Below, piece by piece: positions 1 through 8,494 of a DNA stretch of 64,000 nucleotides; positions within the stretch are counted from its first letter, which is position 1; the number at the start of each line of letters is the position of its first letter. Made by a program: the position numbers and the translations under genes. Location of the stretch: the NCBI RefSeq assembly GCF_018139625.1, contig NZ_JAGSOH010000017.1, positions 21,179-85,178 on the forward strand. Reading direction: 5' to 3'. The notes beneath the pieces were generated by a model, which made no database searches, was not told where the DNA came from, and worked only from the letters and a program-made list of their open reading frames with translations. Origin of the DNA: Actinospica acidithermotolerans. Its GTDB lineage: Bacteria > Actinomycetota > Actinomycetes > Streptomycetales > Catenulisporaceae.

Positions 1-365
1 ATGATCATGGTCACGGACACGGACATGATCACGGGTCGGATCACGCTCACGCGCACACCTCAGCGACCGGCGGCGGGCGGGTGCGCGGGGCGCTCGCGCT
101 TGCGGTGCCGTTCGGGGCCGCGGCGTCGCCGGATCTGACGATCCTTCCGGTCTTCCTCGCCGCAAGCGCGCTCGGCGCGGCGGCGGCGGTCGGCTCGCTG
201 TTGGTCTTCGCCGGCGTGACGGTGGCGACGATCGTGGGGTTGACGGTCGCCGCGTCGCTCGGTGCCTCGCTGCTCACCGGGCCGTGGATCGAGCGCCGGG
301 CGAATCTGCTGACCGCGGCGACGCTGCTCGTCTTCGGCGGCCTGATCGCCACCGGGCTGCTGTAG
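1..365 (+). CDS. NicO/RcnA-type nickel-cobalt transporter, C-terminal part (partial)
   Basis: The open frame runs in from the window edge and stops with TAG at 363-365. The first visible residues form a histidine-rich stretch, DHGHGHGHDHGSDHAHAH, followed by about 100 hydrophobic residues that make three membrane segments. A His/Asp-rich cytoplasmic loop between membrane helices is the hallmark of NicO/RcnA/HoxN-type Ni2+/Co2+ transporters, and the phrase SPDLTILPVF fits the second half of that family. The N-terminal half, with the usual HX4DH metal motif, would lie outside the window, so import versus efflux cannot be decided. No terminator is obvious in the 32 bp before the convergent acetyltransferase gene. 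Confidence 0.7.
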   Translation, partial: DHGHGHGHDHGSDHAHAHTSATGGGRVRGALALAVPFGAAASPDLTILPVFLAASALGAAAAVGSLLVFAGVTVATIVGLTVAASLGASLLTGPWIERRANLLTAATLLVFGGLIATGLL

Positions 366-397
366 AAACCGCGTCCGGACAGTACTTGGAAGACGAC

Positions 398-910
398 TCA
401 GAACACGATGGGGCTGCGCCGTTCTAGTCGGGCGACGTCGCGCCAGCCGCGCTCACCGTGCTTGCCGATCTTCTCCTGCACGCCGAGCGTTCGGAAGCCC
501 GCCCGCTCGTGCAGCGCGAGCGAGGCGACGTTTTCCGGGAAGATCCCCGCCTGAAGCGTCCAGACGCCCGCGGCCTCGGTCGACTCGATGACCCTGGCGA
601 GCAGCGCCCGGCCCACGCCGCCGCCGCGCGCGTCCGGACTCACGTAGACCGAGACCTCGACGACGCCCGCGTAGACGGGCCGGCTGGAGACCGCCGAGAC
701 GGCCACCCAGCCGAGCACCGCGCCGTCCTGCGCCGCGACCGCGACGAAGCGGTGGAGCGGCAGCTTCCCCGCGTCGAACGTCGGCCAGTCGGGAGCCGCG
801 GTCTGGAAGGAGGCGTTCCCGGTGTCGAGGCCGGCCTGGTAGATCGCCAGCACCGCGTCCGCGTGCTCGGCGGCCATCGGGACTACCTCGAACTCGGACA
901 TGCCCGTCAC
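398..910 (-). CDS. GNAT acetyltransferase, phosphinothricin acetyltransferase (PAT)-like
   Basis: A protein of about 170 residues with the single GNAT domain of the PAT/bar subfamily. VYAGVVEVSVYVSPDARGGG, then VGRALL, is the acetyl-CoA pyrophosphate-binding A motif in the form typical of PAT and methionine-sulfone/sulfoximine acetyltransferases, and NVASLALHERAGFRTLG is the B motif. It should N-acetylate a small amino compound in the cytoplasm. I place the start at the GTG at 910 because GGGAGG (reverse strand, 917-922) lies 6 bases upstream. The ATG nine bases later (901) would leave a 15-base spacing. The gene is convergent with the NicO gene and divergent from the lipoprotein gene. Substrate is not determinable from sequence. 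Confidence 0.85.
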   Translation of the reverse strand: MTGMSEFEVVPMAAEHADAVLAIYQAGLDTGNASFQTAAPDWPTFDAGKLPLHRFVAVAAQDGAVLGWVAVSAVSSRPVYAGVVEVSVYVSPDARGGGVGRALLARVIESTEAAGVWTLQAGIFPENVASLALHERAGFRTLGVQEKIGKHGERGWRDVARLERRSPIVF

Positions 911-1012
911 GCTAAACCTCCCGGGTTTCATTTCGGTTTCCCCCGGAACCGGGTCAAGACCCTCCGCATCCAAGCTGCGCCGAACAAGCGGCGGAGGGAT
1001 GGGGAGCCAGGC

Positions 1013-2017
1013 ATGACGAGAATACGCAGACGTGTGCGTCGCACGGTGGGAATGATCATCCTGTTGGCGCTGGGAGTCGCCGGAACGGGCATCCTCGCGG
1101 GCTGCAGTCGTAACAGCTCGTCGGCGGGTTCGTCGACGAGCGCGGGCCGCCAGGTCCCGGCCGCGCAGGGCAACGCCGGCGCGGCGCAATCGGGGAGCAC
1201 CGCGGCGAGTTCGAAGACGGACGTCAGGAACACCGCCGATCTGATCGTCATGGCGGGGCTGCAGCTCGCCGTGAAGGATCCCGAGCAGGCCGCCGGACAG
1301 GCCGAGCAGGACGTCGTCGCGGCGGGCGGGTACGTCGCGGGGGAGGCGGAGGGAGTCGGCACGCAGGTGCTGCCGGGCACGGTCACCACCGCGGACTCGT
1401 CCGAGAGCACTGATACCGGAGTCAGCCCCCTGTCCCTGCCGGCGCCGGACGCCGCGGCGAACTCCGACGAGGCGCTCCTGCTCGTGCGCGTGCCGCCGGC
1501 GAAACTCGACGCCGTGCTCGCCGAACTGGCCGGTTCGGGCGACGTCGCGTACCGCACCCGGTCCGCGACGGATGTGACCGGACAGGTCGCCGACGTGAAC
1601 AGCCGGATCGCCTCCGCGCAGTCCTCGATCGCCGAGCTGCGCGGCATGATCGACAAGGCGGCCTCGATGAACGACCTGATCTCGCTGGAGCAGGCCCTTG
1701 CCACCCGGGAGTCAGACCTCGAATCGCTGGAGGCGCAGCAGCGCGCTCTCGCCGACCAGACGGCCTACGCGACGGTGACCATCGGGTACTACGAGCCCGC
1801 CGGCGCCGCGACGGTCGAACCGGCACCTCGCCAGGCGGGTTTCCTCTCCGCGCTGCACGCCGGCTGGCACGCGCTGCTGGCCGTGTTCCGGGTGATCATG
1901 ATCGGCGCCGGCTGGGTGACGCCGTTCGCCGTGCTCGTCGCCCTGCTGTGGTGGCCGGTGCGCCGGGCCCGACGGCTGACCTGGTGGAGCCGCCGTCCGG
2001 GGCATCGGACAGAATAG
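1013..2017 (+). CDS. DUF4349 lipoprotein with C-terminal membrane anchor
   Basis: 334 residues. The N terminus has basic residues, a hydrophobic segment and the lipobox LAGC (Cys31), so this is a secreted lipoprotein. A Ser/Ala linker follows, then a DUF4349 domain with the diagnostic pattern [19 protein letters not shown] followed by [12 protein letters not shown], and a coiled coil (about residues 195-245) ending in [12 protein letters not shown]-terminal membrane helix and a basic tail (RRARR) finish the protein. The start at 1013 follows GGGGAG by 8 bases. The family is envelope-associated with no established biochemical role. CoaA starts only 4 bp after the stop, so the two are probably co-transcribed. 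Confidence 0.9.
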   Translation: MTRIRRRVRRTVGMIILLALGVAGTGILAGCSRNSSSAGSSTSAGRQVPAAQGNAGAAQSGSTAASSKTDVRNTADLIVMAGLQLAVKDPEQAAGQAEQDVVAAGGYVAGEAEGVGTQVLPGTVTTADSSESTDTGVSPLSLPAPDAAANSDEALLLVRVPPAKLDAVLAELAGSGDVAYRTRSATDVTGQVADVNSRIASAQSSIAELRGMIDKAASMNDLISLEQALATRESDLESLEAQQRALADQTAYATVTIGYYEPAGAATVEPAPRQAGFLSALHAGWHALLAVFRVIMIGAGWVTPFAVLVALLWWPVRRARRLTWWSRRPGHRTE

Positions 2018-2021
2018 GTGG

Positions 2022-3002
2022 ATGCCGATCTTGCCGCCGGCCGGGGAACTCGCCCCGGCGAGCCCGTACGTGGACCTCGACCGCGAGAGCTGGAGCGGCC
2101 TGCGCGAGCGCACCCCGCTGCCGCTCACGGCCGAGGAGGTCGAGCAGCTGCGCGGCCTCGGCGACGAGATCGACCTCGACGAGGTCCGCGAGATGTACCT
2201 GCCGATCTCACGGCTGCTGAACCTGTACGTCGGCGCGGTGCACGGCCTGCGCGGCGCGCTCGGCACCTTCCTCGGCGACCCGGCCGAGACCGGCGGCGTC
2301 CGCGAGACCCCGTTCGTGATCGGGATCGCGGGCAGCGTCGCGGTCGGCAAGTCGACCACCGCGCGGCTGCTGCGGGCGCTGCTCGCTCGCTGGCCCGAGC
2401 ACCCGCGCGTCGAGCTCGTCACCACCGACGGCTTCCTGCTGCCCAACGCCGAGCTGGAGCGGCGCGGGCTGATGCAGCGCAAGGGCTTCCCGGAGTCCTA
2501 CGACCGGCGCGCGCTCACCCGCTTCGTGGCCGACATCAAGTCGGGTCGCGACGAGGTGACCGCGCCGGTCTACTCGCACCTGGTGTACGACATCGTGCCC
2601 GGCGAGCGCGCCGTCGTGCACCGGCCGGACATCCTGATCGTCGAGGGCCTGAACGTGCTGCAGCCCGCGCTGCCCGGCCAGGACGGCCGCACCAGGATGG
2701 CGCTGGCCGACTACTTCGACTTCAGCATCTACGTGGACGCGCGCGAGTCCGACATCGAGCAGTGGTACCTGGCCCGCTTCCGCAAGTTGCGGGATACGGC
2801 GTTCACGGATCCGAGCTCGTACTTCCGCCGCTTCACCGAGGTGTCGGAGCAGGAGGCGCTCGACTTCGCGCGCGGCGCGTGGGCCAACATCAACCGGCTC
2901 AACCTGATCGAGAACGTGCTGCCAACCCGTGGCCGCGCCACGCTCGTGCTCCGCAAGGGCGCCGACCACCGCATTGAACGCGTCCGCCTGCGGAAGCTTT
3001 GA
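2022..3002 (+). CDS. coaA: Type I pantothenate kinase (CoaA)
   Basis: 326 residues, close to the usual size of bacterial type I pantothenate kinase. It phosphorylates pantothenate to 4'-phosphopantothenate with ATP, the committed step of coenzyme A synthesis in the cytoplasm. The P-loop is GSVAVGKS at about residue 104. Family signatures [30 protein letters not shown] and [11 protein letters not shown] are all present, as is the [16 protein letters not shown] block. The ATG at 2022 is 4 bp after the lipoprotein stop. A hairpin at 3097-3125 is the likely terminator. This is the most secure assignment in the first 10 kb. Confidence 0.97.
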   Translation: MPILPPAGELAPASPYVDLDRESWSGLRERTPLPLTAEEVEQLRGLGDEIDLDEVREMYLPISRLLNLYVGAVHGLRGALGTFLGDPAETGGVRETPFVIGIAGSVAVGKSTTARLLRALLARWPEHPRVELVTTDGFLLPNAELERRGLMQRKGFPESYDRRALTRFVADIKSGRDEVTAPVYSHLVYDIVPGERAVVHRPDILIVEGLNVLQPALPGQDGRTRMALADYFDFSIYVDARESDIEQWYLARFRKLRDTAFTDPSSYFRRFTEVSEQEALDFARGAWANINRLNLIENVLPTRGRATLVLRKGADHRIERVRLRKL

Positions 3003-3096
3003 AGCGCATGCAGGTGCGCCCAGGCCGGGATGCCGCTGGCCAGGACCCGGTCGAGCGTCCGCTGCGGACGTACTCGGGGCGCGCCCCAGGGTGCCC

Positions 3097-3125
3097 CAGC
3101 CGTCTGCTGGAAACGCAGCCGGCTG
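3097..3125 (+). terminator. Hairpin downstream of coaA
   Basis: CAGCCGTCTGC and GCAGCCGGCTG form an 11-bp stem with one mismatch around the 7-base loop TGGAAAC, 95 bp past the coaA stop. No T-tract follows, which is common for actinobacterial terminators. A second, imperfect GGGG/CCCC hairpin overlaps the stop of the convergent DUF2510 gene near 3174-3195. Confidence 0.45.
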
Positions 3126-3184
3126 CGCATGCTCGATGTGAGCCTGCGCAGCCCGACGCGATGGTGGCCGGGGTACGGCGGGGG

Positions 3185-4150
3185 TCAGGCCCCTGCCGCG
3201 CTCGAGTCGGTGATGCCGGAGATGATCTGCGAGTTGACCGTGGCCAGGCTGGGCGCCTGGGAGGACTGGTCCACGCCGATGTCGATCAGGGTGTAGTAGC
3301 CGGACTCGCCGGTGACCGGCAGGGCGATCAGCTCGACCGTGCCGCTGGGGCCGGAGTAGTCCGGGGTCACGCTCCAGGTCACCTCGTAGCCGGACCGCCC
3401 GGCCACGGTGATCGCGCCCTGGCCGGTGACCTTGTGCGCGGAGAGCGTGCCGTAGTTGCCCTTGGCCATGCTCGCGATGTCGGAGGTCGCCACGCTCTGG
3501 GCGGACGAGCCGGAGGTCGTGGTGAAGTTGACGCCGCCGCGGGTGCACTGCGGGGTGGAGCCCGAGGTGGTGCCGTTCTCCGAGGCCAGCGCGCTCGGGC
3601 AGGTGTAGGTGCCGGTGCTCAGCGTCGGCCAGGAGCCGTTGCCGCTGGTCGAGCCGGACTGGCCGGTCCAGCCGCTGGGCACCGGGATGTTCAGCCCGTC
3701 GATCGGGTCGGAGACGGTCTTGCCGCTGCCGCCGGTCACCGTCGGCTCGGGCGAGGCCGAACTGCTGCTGCCGCTGCCGGGGCCGCCGTTGCCGCCGCCG
3801 AACCCGCCGCTGCCGTTGCCGCCGCCGAAACCGCCGGTCGGGCCGGTGGTCGGCTGGCTGCCGCTGGAGGCGGTCGTGCTGCTCGAGTCGTTGTGGAACG
3901 CGAAGTACGCGCCGATGCCGCCGCCGATGAGCACGACGACCACCGCGGTCGAGATCAGGGCCCTGAAGGCCGAGCTGCGCCTGCCGCCGCCGCCCGGGGT
4001 GCCCGCGTCGCCGCTGCCGAGGGGCCGCACCATGGCGCTCCACCCGGAGCCGTCCCACCACCGCTCCACGGGAAGGCCGTCGGGACCGGTCTCTCCGGTC
4101 GGGTACCAGCCAGGAGGGGCTGAGGGTTGCGTGGGGTCCGGTATCGACAT
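3185..4150 (-). CDS. DUF2510-domain membrane protein
   Basis: About 320 residues. The N terminus carries a DUF2510 module (PPGWYPT...ERWWDGSGWS), an actinobacterial Trp-rich motif found at the cytoplasmic end of many membrane proteins. Residues about 60-85 form one membrane helix (ISTAVVVVLIGGGIGAYFAF). A low-complexity Gly/Ser/Thr linker and an extracytoplasmic domain of about 190 residues with two cysteines (YTCPSA, TPQCTRG) follow. I chose the ATG at 4150. No Shine-Dalgarno is visible, but TATCCT (reverse strand, 4157-4162) ends 6 bases upstream, the geometry of a leaderless transcript. A GTG at 4174 is the alternative. Function is unknown. Confidence 0.8.
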   Translation of the reverse strand: MSIPDPTQPSAPPGWYPTGETGPDGLPVERWWDGSGWSAMVRPLGSGDAGTPGGGGRRSSAFRALISTAVVVVLIGGGIGAYFAFHNDSSSTTASSGSQPTTGPTGGFGGGNGSGGFGGGNGGPGSGSSSSASPEPTVTGGSGKTVSDPIDGLNIPVPSGWTGQSGSTSGNGSWPTLSTGTYTCPSALASENGTTSGSTPQCTRGGVNFTTTSGSSAQSVATSDIASMAKGNYGTLSAHKVTGQGAITVAGRSGYEVTWSVTPDYSGPSGTVELIALPVTGESGYYTLIDIGVDQSSQAPSLATVNSQIISGITDSSAAGA

Positions 4151-4156
4151 GTCTGG

Positions 4157-4162
4157 AGGATA
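4157..4162 (-). promoter_or_regulatory. Candidate -10 box for a leaderless transcript
   Basis: On the reverse strand TATCCT is followed by 6 bases and then the ATG at 4150, matching the TANNNT-N6/7-start pattern of actinobacterial leaderless mRNAs. No convincing -35 hexamer is present. Confidence 0.35.
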
Positions 4163-4248
4163 TCTGCGCGGCACCTTGAGACTGTCGTGACCAGGCTAAG
4201 AATTCCCCGAACAACACCTGTGGGAATCTTAGGCATCACCCGTTCCGC

Positions 4249-5070
4249 TCAGTCGATCACCTCGAACTCGGCCCCGACGCGCAGCGCGCCGACGGTGTCC
4301 GGGATCAGGTTCACTGCGAAGTAGACGGCCTTGTCCTCGCGCCGGTGCTTGCGCAGCGCCTTCAGCGGCTGCTGCCCGGCGAAGCGGCCGAGCTCCGGGT
4401 CGACAGTCGTCATCACGCAGCGGTCGCAGCGCTTGACCACCCGGAACCGCTGCCCGCCGATGCTCACCCGCTTCCAGCCGTCCTCGGCCCACGGCTCGGT
4501 GCCCTCGACCACGAGGTTCGGCCTGAAGCGGGTCATCGGGACCGGCTCGCCGCCCATCTCGACGATCCAGTCGCTGAGCGCGGCGAGCGAGGAGGCCGAG
4601 GCGAGCAGGAGCGGGTAGCCGTCCGCGAAGGAAACGCGGTCCTCGGCCCGGGAGTAGTCCGGATCGGTCGGCCGCGCCCCGGTGTCGTCCATCCGGACCA
4701 GCCGCGAGGGCAGGCCCAGGAAGTCCGTCACCCAGGCGTCCGCCTCGCTGCCCGCGGCCGCGGCCGGGCCGGTGAACCGCCAGACGGTGACGGTCGCCTC
4801 CGCGGCGCCGGCGGCGCGGGAGACCGGCGGCAGAATCAGGTCCGGCATGCCGGGCGCGGTCAGCCGCAGGCCGTTCCCCTCGGTGTACGCGGGCCGGATC
4901 AGGGCCATCCGGGGCAGCTCGCGCTGCGTGCGCAGCCGCCCGGCCGCGTCGGTGACGAGCCAGCGACGGTCCCCGGCCAGGCCCCAGGGCTCGAGCTCGG
5001 CCGACTCCAGGTCCACCCGGTGGCAGGACTTCACCGGATAGATGTGCAGCGACTTCAGGTGTGCGGTCAT
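4249..5070 (-). CDS. MOSC-domain protein (YcbX/MOSC_N type)
   Basis: 273 residues with the MOSC_N beta-barrel domain (HIYPVKSCHRVDLE...WGLAGDRRWLVTD) followed by the MOSC domain. FRPNLVV and the conserved cysteine in VVKRCDRCVMTTVDP, the predicted Mo-cofactor sulfur-carrying position, are present. Relatives include YcbX and mARC, which reduce N-hydroxylated compounds with a molybdenum cofactor. The start is the ATG at 5070. Just upstream, the gene's own first codons and the 3' end of the helicase gene are repeated in tandem (5028-5516). In the ancestral arrangement this ATG probably sat 7 bp after the helicase stop, so the two genes were likely co-transcribed. Confidence 0.88.
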   Translation of the reverse strand: MTAHLKSLHIYPVKSCHRVDLESAELEPWGLAGDRRWLVTDAAGRLRTQRELPRMALIRPAYTEGNGLRLTAPGMPDLILPPVSRAAGAAEATVTVWRFTGPAAAAGSEADAWVTDFLGLPSRLVRMDDTGARPTDPDYSRAEDRVSFADGYPLLLASASSLAALSDWIVEMGGEPVPMTRFRPNLVVEGTEPWAEDGWKRVSIGGQRFRVVKRCDRCVMTTVDPELGRFAGQQPLKALRKHRREDKAVYFAVNLIPDTVGALRVGAEFEVID

Positions 5071-5516
5071 GCCCGGATCAGCCAGCCAGTGCGAGAGCGA
5101 GCGGGAGGACGGCGGGTGCGCCGGCCCGGCGCAGCAGCCGGGCGGCGACACACTTCACCGGATAGATGTGCAGCGCCTTCAGGTGTGCGGTCATGTCCGG
5201 ACGAGCCTGCCAGTGCGAGGGCGAGCGGGAGGACGGCGGGTGCGCCGGCCCGGCGTAGCAGCCGGGCGGCGAGACTTCACCGGATAGATGTGCGGCGCCT
5301 TCAGGTGTGCGGTCATGTCCGGACGAGCCTGCCAGTGCGAGGGCGAGCGGGAGGACGGCGGGTGCGCCGGCCCGGCGTAGCAGCCGGGCGGCGAGACTTC
5401 ACCGGATAGATGTGCGGCGCCTTCAGGTGTGCGGTCATGCCCGGATCAGCCTGCCAGTGCGAGGGCGAGCGGGAGGACGGCGGGGGCGCCGGCCCGGCGT
5501 AGCAGCCGGGCGGCGA
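5028..5516. repeat. Tandem array of four 122-124 bp units spanning the MOSC/recQ junction
   Basis: Four consecutive units begin with ACTTCACCGGATAGATGTGC at 5028, 5152, 5274 and 5396. Unit lengths are 124, 122, 122 and about 121 bp. Each unit contains, read on the reverse strand, the last ~20 codons of the helicase gene followed by the first ~14 codons of the MOSC gene. Units are nearly identical. In the two middle units the helicase stop TGA is changed to TCG, and the Cys codon context of the MOSC start is altered. The length is not a multiple of three, so frames are not preserved. The 375 bp between the two genes (5071-5445) holds nothing else. Confidence 0.95.
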
Positions 5517-7722
5517 CGGTCATGGTCCAGCCGGAGTCGACGAAGTCGTCCACCAGCAGCACCGGACCGGGGCATTCGGCGAGCCGGCCGCGCAGCTCGG
5601 GGTCGAGGTCGAAGGCCTCGTGTACGGCGCGCAGCCGCCAGGCGCTGTTGCTCGGGCCGGCGTGCGCGTCCTCGCGGACGCGGTGTACGGAGCCCGCGAT
5701 AGGCAGCTTGCCGATCTCGGAGACGCCCTCGGCCAGCGAGCTCAACAGCCGCGGCCGGGTGCGCGACGCGATGGTCACGATGCCGACCGGACGGCCCACG
5801 CCGCTCCAGCCGGGTCCGCCGGACGAGGCGGCCGCCGCAGCTGCTCCCGAGGCCCCCGGCGAACCCGCCGCCCGCGCTCTCGCCGATCCGGGTGCGCCCG
5901 CCCCCGGGGCCGCCGGCCCGTCGCCCGGACCCGCGCCGCCGGACGGGTCCGTCGCCCACTCCTTGAGCACGTTGACGATCGCGCCGAGCAGTTGCGGCTC
6001 GACCGGCCGGTCCGGCGCTCCGGTGCCGAGCAGCTCGCGCAGCGCCGCGCCCCAGCCCAGGTCCGTCAGCCGCGCCAGGGCCCGGCCCTCGGCGGCCAGC
6101 TCGCCGGCCGGGATCTTGCCCTTCAGCTCGACGCCGACCGACGGCATCCCGCTCGGCCACTGCCGCCGCGGCTCGATCGACACCCAGGCCCGCTTCGCGT
6201 GCGAGCCGGCCGCCGCCACGACGCCCCGCGAGACCTTCGCCTCCAGCCTGCGGCCGGTGCAGTTGTCGCAGCGCCCGCACGGGGCCGCCTCGGTGTCGTC
6301 GAGCTGGCGGCGGAGGAACTCCATCCGGCAGCCGTCGGTCTGCGCGTACTCGAGCATCGCCTGCTGCTCCCGCTCACGCGCGGCGGTGATCCGCGCATAG
6401 CGCTCGGCGTCGTAGAACCAGGGCCGGCCGGTGCCGATCCAGCCGCCCTGCACGCGCTTGACCGCGCCGTCCGCGTCCAGCACCTTCAGCAGCAGCTCCA
6501 GCCGCGAGCGCTTGAGGTCGACCAGCGGTTCGAGGGCCATCGTGGACAGCGGCTTCGGCGCCTCGCCCAGCGCGCCGAGGACGCGCTCGACGGTGCCCTG
6601 CGGCGGGAAGGCGAGCGAGGTGAAGTACTTCCAGATCTCCTTGTCCTCCGCGCCCGGCAGCAGCACCACCTCGGCCCGCTCGACGCCGCGCCCGGCCCGG
6701 CCGACCTGCTGGTAGTACGCGATCGGGGAGGAGGGCGCGCCCAGGTGGACGACGAAGCCGAGATCCGGCTTGTCGAAGCCCATGCCCAGCGCGGAGGTCG
6801 CGACCAGCGCCTTGATCTTGTTCTCCAGCAGGGCCTGCTCGGCCTGCCGCCGGTCCTCGTCCTCGGTGCGCCCTGAGTACGCGGCGACCGCGTAGCCGCG
6901 CGAGCGCAGGAAATCCGCCGTCTCCGAGGCCGCCGAGACCGTGAGCGTGTAGATGATCCCCGAACCCGGTAGCTCGCCCAGCTGCTCGGCGAGCCAGGCC
7001 AGCCGGCTCGCGCTGTCCGGCAGGCGAAGCACCGACAGATGCAGCGACTCGCGGTCCAGCGGTCCGCGCAGCACGAGGGTCGACTCGCCGGTGCCGAGCT
7101 GCTCGGCCACGTCCCGCGTCACCCGCGCGTTCGCCGTCGCCGTGGTCGCCAGCACCGGCAGGCCGGGGGCGAGCGAGGCGATCAGCTCGCGCAGCCGCCG
7201 GTAGTCGGGCCGGAAGTCGTGCCCCCAGTCGGAGATCGAGTGCGCCTCGTCGACGACCAGCAGGCCGACGCTCGCGGCGAGCCGGGGCAGCACCCCGTCC
7301 CGGAAGCCGGGGTTGTTCAGCCGCTCCGGCGAGATCAGCAGCACGTCCACCGAGCCCTCGGCGATCCGCGCCTGGATCTCCTCCCACTCGGGCAGGTTCG
7401 CGGAGTTGATCGTGCGGGCGCTGATCCCCGCGCGCCCGGCGGCCTCGACCTGGTTGCGCATCAGCGCGAGCAGCGGCGAGACGATCACCGTCGGGCCGGC
7501 GCCGCGCGCCCGCAGCAGCGCCGTGGCCACGAAGTAGACCGCCGACTTGCCCCAGCCCGTCCGCTGCACGACCAGCGCCCGCCGCCCCTCGACGGCCAGC
7601 GCGCGGATCGCAGCCCACTGATCCTCGCGCAGCCGCGCCGACTCCCCGGCGAGGCGGCGGAGCACGGCCTCGGCCTCGTCACGGGTCGGTGCGCCGGTCG
7701 CGGCGGACGGTGATTCGCTCAT
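5446..7722 (-). CDS. RecQ-family DNA helicase with C-terminal phosphoribosyltransferase-like domain
   Basis: 758 residues. The helicase core has Walker A RTGWGKS, DEAH box VVDEAHSISDWGHDFRPDYR, motif III ATTATAN, and motif VI YYQQVGRAGRG. The RecQ zinc cluster is CRMEFLRRQLDD...PCGRCDNC. This is a 3'-5' ATP-dependent DNA unwinding enzyme. After an Ala/Gly/Pro-rich linker (about residues 560-620) comes a segment ending VLLVDDFVDSGWTMTVAARL, which matches the PRPP-binding loop of phosphoribosyltransferases. The fusion is odd for a helicase, though I recall related architectures in actinobacteria. The C-terminal 20 codons are the part copied in the 5028-5516 array; the intact stop is in the helicase-proximal unit. 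Confidence 0.9.
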   Translation of the reverse strand: MSESPSAATGAPTRDEAEAVLRRLAGESARLREDQWAAIRALAVEGRRALVVQRTGWGKSAVYFVATALLRARGAGPTVIVSPLLALMRNQVEAAGRAGISARTINSANLPEWEEIQARIAEGSVDVLLISPERLNNPGFRDGVLPRLAASVGLLVVDEAHSISDWGHDFRPDYRRLRELIASLAPGLPVLATTATANARVTRDVAEQLGTGESTLVLRGPLDRESLHLSVLRLPDSASRLAWLAEQLGELPGSGIIYTLTVSAASETADFLRSRGYAVAAYSGRTEDEDRRQAEQALLENKIKALVATSALGMGFDKPDLGFVVHLGAPSSPIAYYQQVGRAGRGVERAEVVLLPGAEDKEIWKYFTSLAFPPQGTVERVLGALGEAPKPLSTMALEPLVDLKRSRLELLLKVLDADGAVKRVQGGWIGTGRPWFYDAERYARITAAREREQQAMLEYAQTDGCRMEFLRRQLDDTEAAPCGRCDNCTGRRLEAKVSRGVVAAAGSHAKRAWVSIEPRRQWPSGMPSVGVELKGKIPAGELAAEGRALARLTDLGWGAALRELLGTGAPDRPVEPQLLGAIVNVLKEWATDPSGGAGPGDGPAAPGAGAPGSARARAAGSPGASGAAAAAASSGGPGWSGVGRPVGIVTIASRTRPRLLSSLAEGVSEIGKLPIAGSVHRVREDAHAGPSNSAWRLRAVHEAFDLDPELRGRLAECPGPVLLVDDFVDSGWTMTVAARLLRRAGAPAVLPLALALAG

Positions 7723-7794
7723 GCCGTCTTTTGTACAGGTTCGTTCCGACGAAGGGCGAGTTCGGGCCGGTCACGTGGGAAGATCCGACCCGTT

Positions 7795-8337
7795 TCACGC
7801 TGAGACCGGCACTCCGAGGCCGTCCAGCACGACGGCGTTCGGCAGCTCGGCGAGCACGGCCCCGGGCAGCCAGAGCTTCGAGCCGCGGATGCCCGAGCCG
7901 ACGACGACGTGCGGCGCCTCGGCGACGGCGCGGTCGACCAGCACCGGCCAGTCCGCGGGCAGCCCGATCGGCGTAATTCCGCCGTACTCCATGCCGGTGA
8001 GACCCACCGCGTCGTCCATCGGGGCGAACGACGCCTTCCGCGCGCCGAGGTGCTTGCGTGCGAGACCGTTGACGTCGGCCCGGCTGGTCGCGAGCACCAT
8101 GCACGCCGCGTAGAAAACCTCGCCCGCCTTCTTGGCAGCGAGTACGACGCAGTTGGCGGATTCGTCAAGGGCGACACCGTATTCAACGCAGAACGCCGCG
8201 GTGTCGGCGAGCGTCGGATCGATCTGTGCCACCTCGACGCGGTCGGCGAGGCCGAGCTTGGCCACGGCGTCGAGGGTTGATTCCGCCAGGAGTTCGGGCC
8301 GGTCGAGCGCGGGTTCGTGTGTGAGCTTCCCAGACAT
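7795..8337 (-). CDS. YbaK/EbsC-type aminoacyl-tRNA deacylase
   Basis: 180 residues matching the YbaK/ProX editing-domain family across the whole length. DTAAFCVEYGVALDESANCVV and FYAACMVLATSRADVNGLARK match the conserved first half, and KASFAPMDDAVGLTGMEYGG(ITPIG) is the characteristic Gly-x-x-Pro region. Such free-standing domains hydrolyse misacylated tRNAs (Cys-tRNAPro or similar) in trans. The gene is monocistronic: 72 bp separate it from the helicase start and it diverges from the sigma-CAP gene. Specificity among YbaK, ProX and EbsC subgroups cannot be decided here. Confidence 0.9.
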   Translation of the reverse strand: MSGKLTHEPALDRPELLAESTLDAVAKLGLADRVEVAQIDPTLADTAAFCVEYGVALDESANCVVLAAKKAGEVFYAACMVLATSRADVNGLARKHLGARKASFAPMDDAVGLTGMEYGGITPIGLPADWPVLVDRAVAEAPHVVVGSGIRGSKLWLPGAVLAELPNAVVLDGLGVPVSA

Positions 8338-8494
8338 GGCGTCCAGCTTGCCACGGCTTTACCCCGGCCGTGGTGTGATGAGCAGAGCGTGAAGTCCGAC
8401 GGATTTCCGTGATCCGGCTGGTCCCGGACCGTCTCCGTTAGGGAAGGACGGCGAATCCGCGCGATACGCGTGCGAGGCGATGGGAGTGTGCGGC

